Source: an uncultured beta proteobacterium
Lineage (GTDB): Bacteria > Pseudomonadota > Gammaproteobacteria > Burkholderiales > SG8-39
Assembly (NCBI GenBank): GCA_903859155.1
Contig: CAIOLO010000109.1
Coordinates: forward strand, 1 to 34,285
Length of the DNA stretch: 34,285 nt
Reading direction: 5' to 3'
Positions 32,665 through 34,285 of this stretch are shown here, one piece after another (position 1 is the stretch's first letter; the number at the start of each line of letters is the position of its first letter). Below the pieces are notes generated by a model that made no database searches, was not told where the DNA came from, and saw nothing but the letters and a program-made list of their open reading frames with translations. Both the position numbers and the translations under genes were made by a program.

Positions 32665-34285
32665 TCAGTTTTTGCCGGTGCTTTTGATCGCCCGCCACAC
32701 CTTGTCCGGCGTCGCCGGCATATCCATATGCTTGATTCCCAGGGGTGACAACGCATCCACCACCGCATTCATGATGGCGGCGAGCGCTCCGACATTGCCG
32801 GCTTCTCCCGCGCCTTTTGCCCCGATCGGGTTGGTCCTGGTCGGCACCGGATGGTTTTCCATGTCGAAGGAACACATGTCGTCGGCGCGCGGCATGCCGT
32901 AATCCATGAAGGATCCGGTGAGCAGCTGGCCGGAGTCCGGGTCATAGACGATGTGTTCGGAGAAGGCCTGGCCGACACCCTGGCCGACGCCGCCGTGGAT
33001 CTGGCCTTCGAGCGTGAGTGGATTGATCACCGTGCCGACGTCGTCGACCACCGAGTAGCGCAGCACCTCGGTCTTGCCGGTCTCCGGGTCGATCTCGACT
33101 TCGCAGATATGGCAGCCGGTGGGGAAATTGGGGATCTCAGGGGAGAAGGTGGCCGATTCGGCGAGGCCGGTTTCCATATCGACGGGAATTTTCGAGCGCT
33201 GGAACGCGGCCTGTACCACGTCGATCAGTTTGACCGAACGATCGGTACCGGTAACAGTAAAGGTGCTTTTCGCGAATTCAATGTCCGCCGCCGCGGCTTC
33301 CATCATGTGAGCCGCAATCTTTTTTCCTTTTTCGATGATCTTGTCGGTGGCGATGCGCGCCGCCGAGCCGCCCAGTACCGCGGTGCGCGAGGCAAAGGTG
33401 CCGCCGCCGTCGGCGGCCAGGTCGGTATCGTTTCGGGAGACGCGAATGCTCTCCGCGGGAAGGCCCAGGCGGTCCGAAAGAATGATCTTGTACATGGTTT
33501 CGTGGCCCTGGCCATGGGAAATCGAACCGGGAACCACGGTGACGCCGCCGGTCGGGTCAAAGCGCACGTCCACAAACTCGCCGAAAGCCTGCGAGGTCTG
33601 CTCGATGATGTTGCCCATGCCGATGCCGCGCAGCCTGCCGCGCTTTTTTGCCTCGGCGCGGCGCGCCTCGAATCCGGCGTAGTCGGCATTGACCAGCGCG
33701 CGTTCCAGGTTTTTGTCGAATTCGCCGCAGTCGTAGAGATAGACCAGTCCCGTCTTGAAAGGCATGGCGCTTGACGGGATGGTGTTCCGGCGCCGCAATT
33801 CGGCGCGATCGATGTTCATCTCGCGCGCCGCGTTGTCGATGACGCGCTCCAGGATATAGGACGCTTCCGGCCTGCCCGAACCGCGGTAGGGCCCGTTGCA
33901 GGCGGTATTGGAAAACACCGCCGAGACTTCCACGTAGATCGCCGGCGTGGCATAAGTGCCCGCCAGGCCGCCCAGATGCGCGGTGGGCGATATCAACCCG
34001 CCGGGCATGATGAAGGCGCCGATATTGGAGACGTTGGCGACGCGCAATGCGAGGAATTTCCCGTCCTTGTCCAGGGCCAGCGAGGCTTCGCTGATGTGAT
34101 CGCGGTCGTGGTCGTCGCTGGCCATGCCTTCGCTGCGCTCGGACACCCATTTCACCGGCCGGCCGATGCGTTTCGAGGCGAGCAGCGAGAGCACATACTC
34201 CGGATAGTGGCCGCCCTTCATGCCAAAGCTGCCGCCGACTTCGCCGGCCACGACGCGCAGTTGCGTCTCGGGAATTTTCAGCACC
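32665..34285 (-). CDS. Xanthine-dehydrogenase-family molybdopterin-binding subunit, C-terminal part (partial at right edge)
   Basis: At least 539 residues of a large molybdopterin subunit (coxL/XdhB-like); the N-terminus lies outside the window. Landmarks are GEVGGSFGMKGGHYPE, ACNGPYRGSGRPEASY (form-II type PYRGAGRPE-like loop, not the CO-dehydrogenase form-I AYxCSFR), SISHGQGHETMYKI, GGTFASRTAVLGGSA and IGAKGAGEAGNVG with the conserved catalytic Glu. Such enzymes hydroxylate N-heterocycles, aldehydes or aromatic substrates with FAD and Fe-S subunits, neither of which is seen here. The stop is at 32665. High-GC codon usage returns to backbone style. Confidence 0.92.
   Translation of the reverse strand, partial: VLKIPETQLRVVAGEVGGSFGMKGGHYPEYVLSLLASKRIGRPVKWVSERSEGMASDDHDRDHISEASLALDKDGKFLALRVANVSNIGAFIMPGGLISPTAHLGGLAGTYATPAIYVEVSAVFSNTACNGPYRGSGRPEASYILERVIDNAAREMNIDRAELRRRNTIPSSAMPFKTGLVYLYDCGEFDKNLERALVNADYAGFEARRAEAKKRGRLRGIGMGNIIEQTSQAFGEFVDVRFDPTGGVTVVPGSISHGQGHETMYKIILSDRLGLPAESIRVSRNDTDLAADGGGTFASRTAVLGGSAARIATDKIIEKGKKIAAHMMEAAAADIEFAKSTFTVTGTDRSVKLIDVVQAAFQRSKIPVDMETGLAESATFSPEIPNFPTGCHICEVEIDPETGKTEVLRYSVVDDVGTVINPLTLEGQIHGGVGQGVGQAFSEHIVYDPDSGQLLTGSFMDYGMPRADDMCSFDMENHPVPTRTNPIGAKGAGEAGNVGALAAIMNAVVDALSPLGIKHMDMPATPDKVWRAIKSTGKN

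Overview
The window looks like a chromosomal segment of a betaproteobacterium, probably Burkholderiales-like. The evidence is three Bug/TctC-type solute-binding proteins, a PobA, a molybdenum hydroxylase and an E. coli-like YcaO, in high-GC backbone DNA. This assignment is inferred from gene content only. The left edge is the 3' end of a 5S rRNA with a strong terminator, so the window begins just downstream of an rRNA operon.

Region 1 (about 200-15,520) is an aromatic and organic-acid catabolism neighbourhood. It holds an MDR-type quinone oxidoreductase, a LigB-like extradiol dioxygenase, 4-hydroxybenzoate 3-monooxygenase (pobA), a ThDP-dependent decarboxylase/acetolactate-synthase-like enzyme, and three Bug-type periplasmic binding proteins. 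It also holds a Tat-exported amidohydrolase, an SDR, two paralogous luciferase-like flavin enzymes and an internally deleted amidohydrolase between them. A Ser/Thr kinase fused to a cyclic-nucleotide-binding domain and a TMEM175-like channel are interspersed.

Region 2 (15,700-23,300) contains a secreted protein of unknown function, a HI0933/TIGR03862-type flavoprotein whose usual start codon is missing, and a GIY-YIG protein. On the minus strand there is a compact operon: J-domain protein, three unrecognised proteins, then YcaO.

Region 3 (about 23,400-32,560) is an accessory island, parts of it visibly more AT-rich than the backbone. It carries an orphan ParD-like antitoxin, a HARE-HTH/GIY-YIG fusion, and a macro-domain protein. 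Next come a MerR regulator overlapping a von Willebrand A protein with two retropepsin-like lobes, then an ADP-ribosylglycohydrolase and an unrecognised protein. It ends with two tandem PD-(D/E)XK-like paralogues sharing a 78-bp identical block, a DUF1810 protein and a mazE antitoxin followed by a truncated mazF. Macro domain, ADP-ribosylglycohydrolase and possibly DUF1810 suggest ADP-ribose or NAD-related chemistry. The MerR - VWA/aspartic-protease - ADP-ribosylglycohydrolase set is the best candidate for an undescribed system. Region 4 (32,665 to the right edge) is the 3' part of a xanthine-dehydrogenase-family molybdopterin subunit, back in high-GC backbone DNA.
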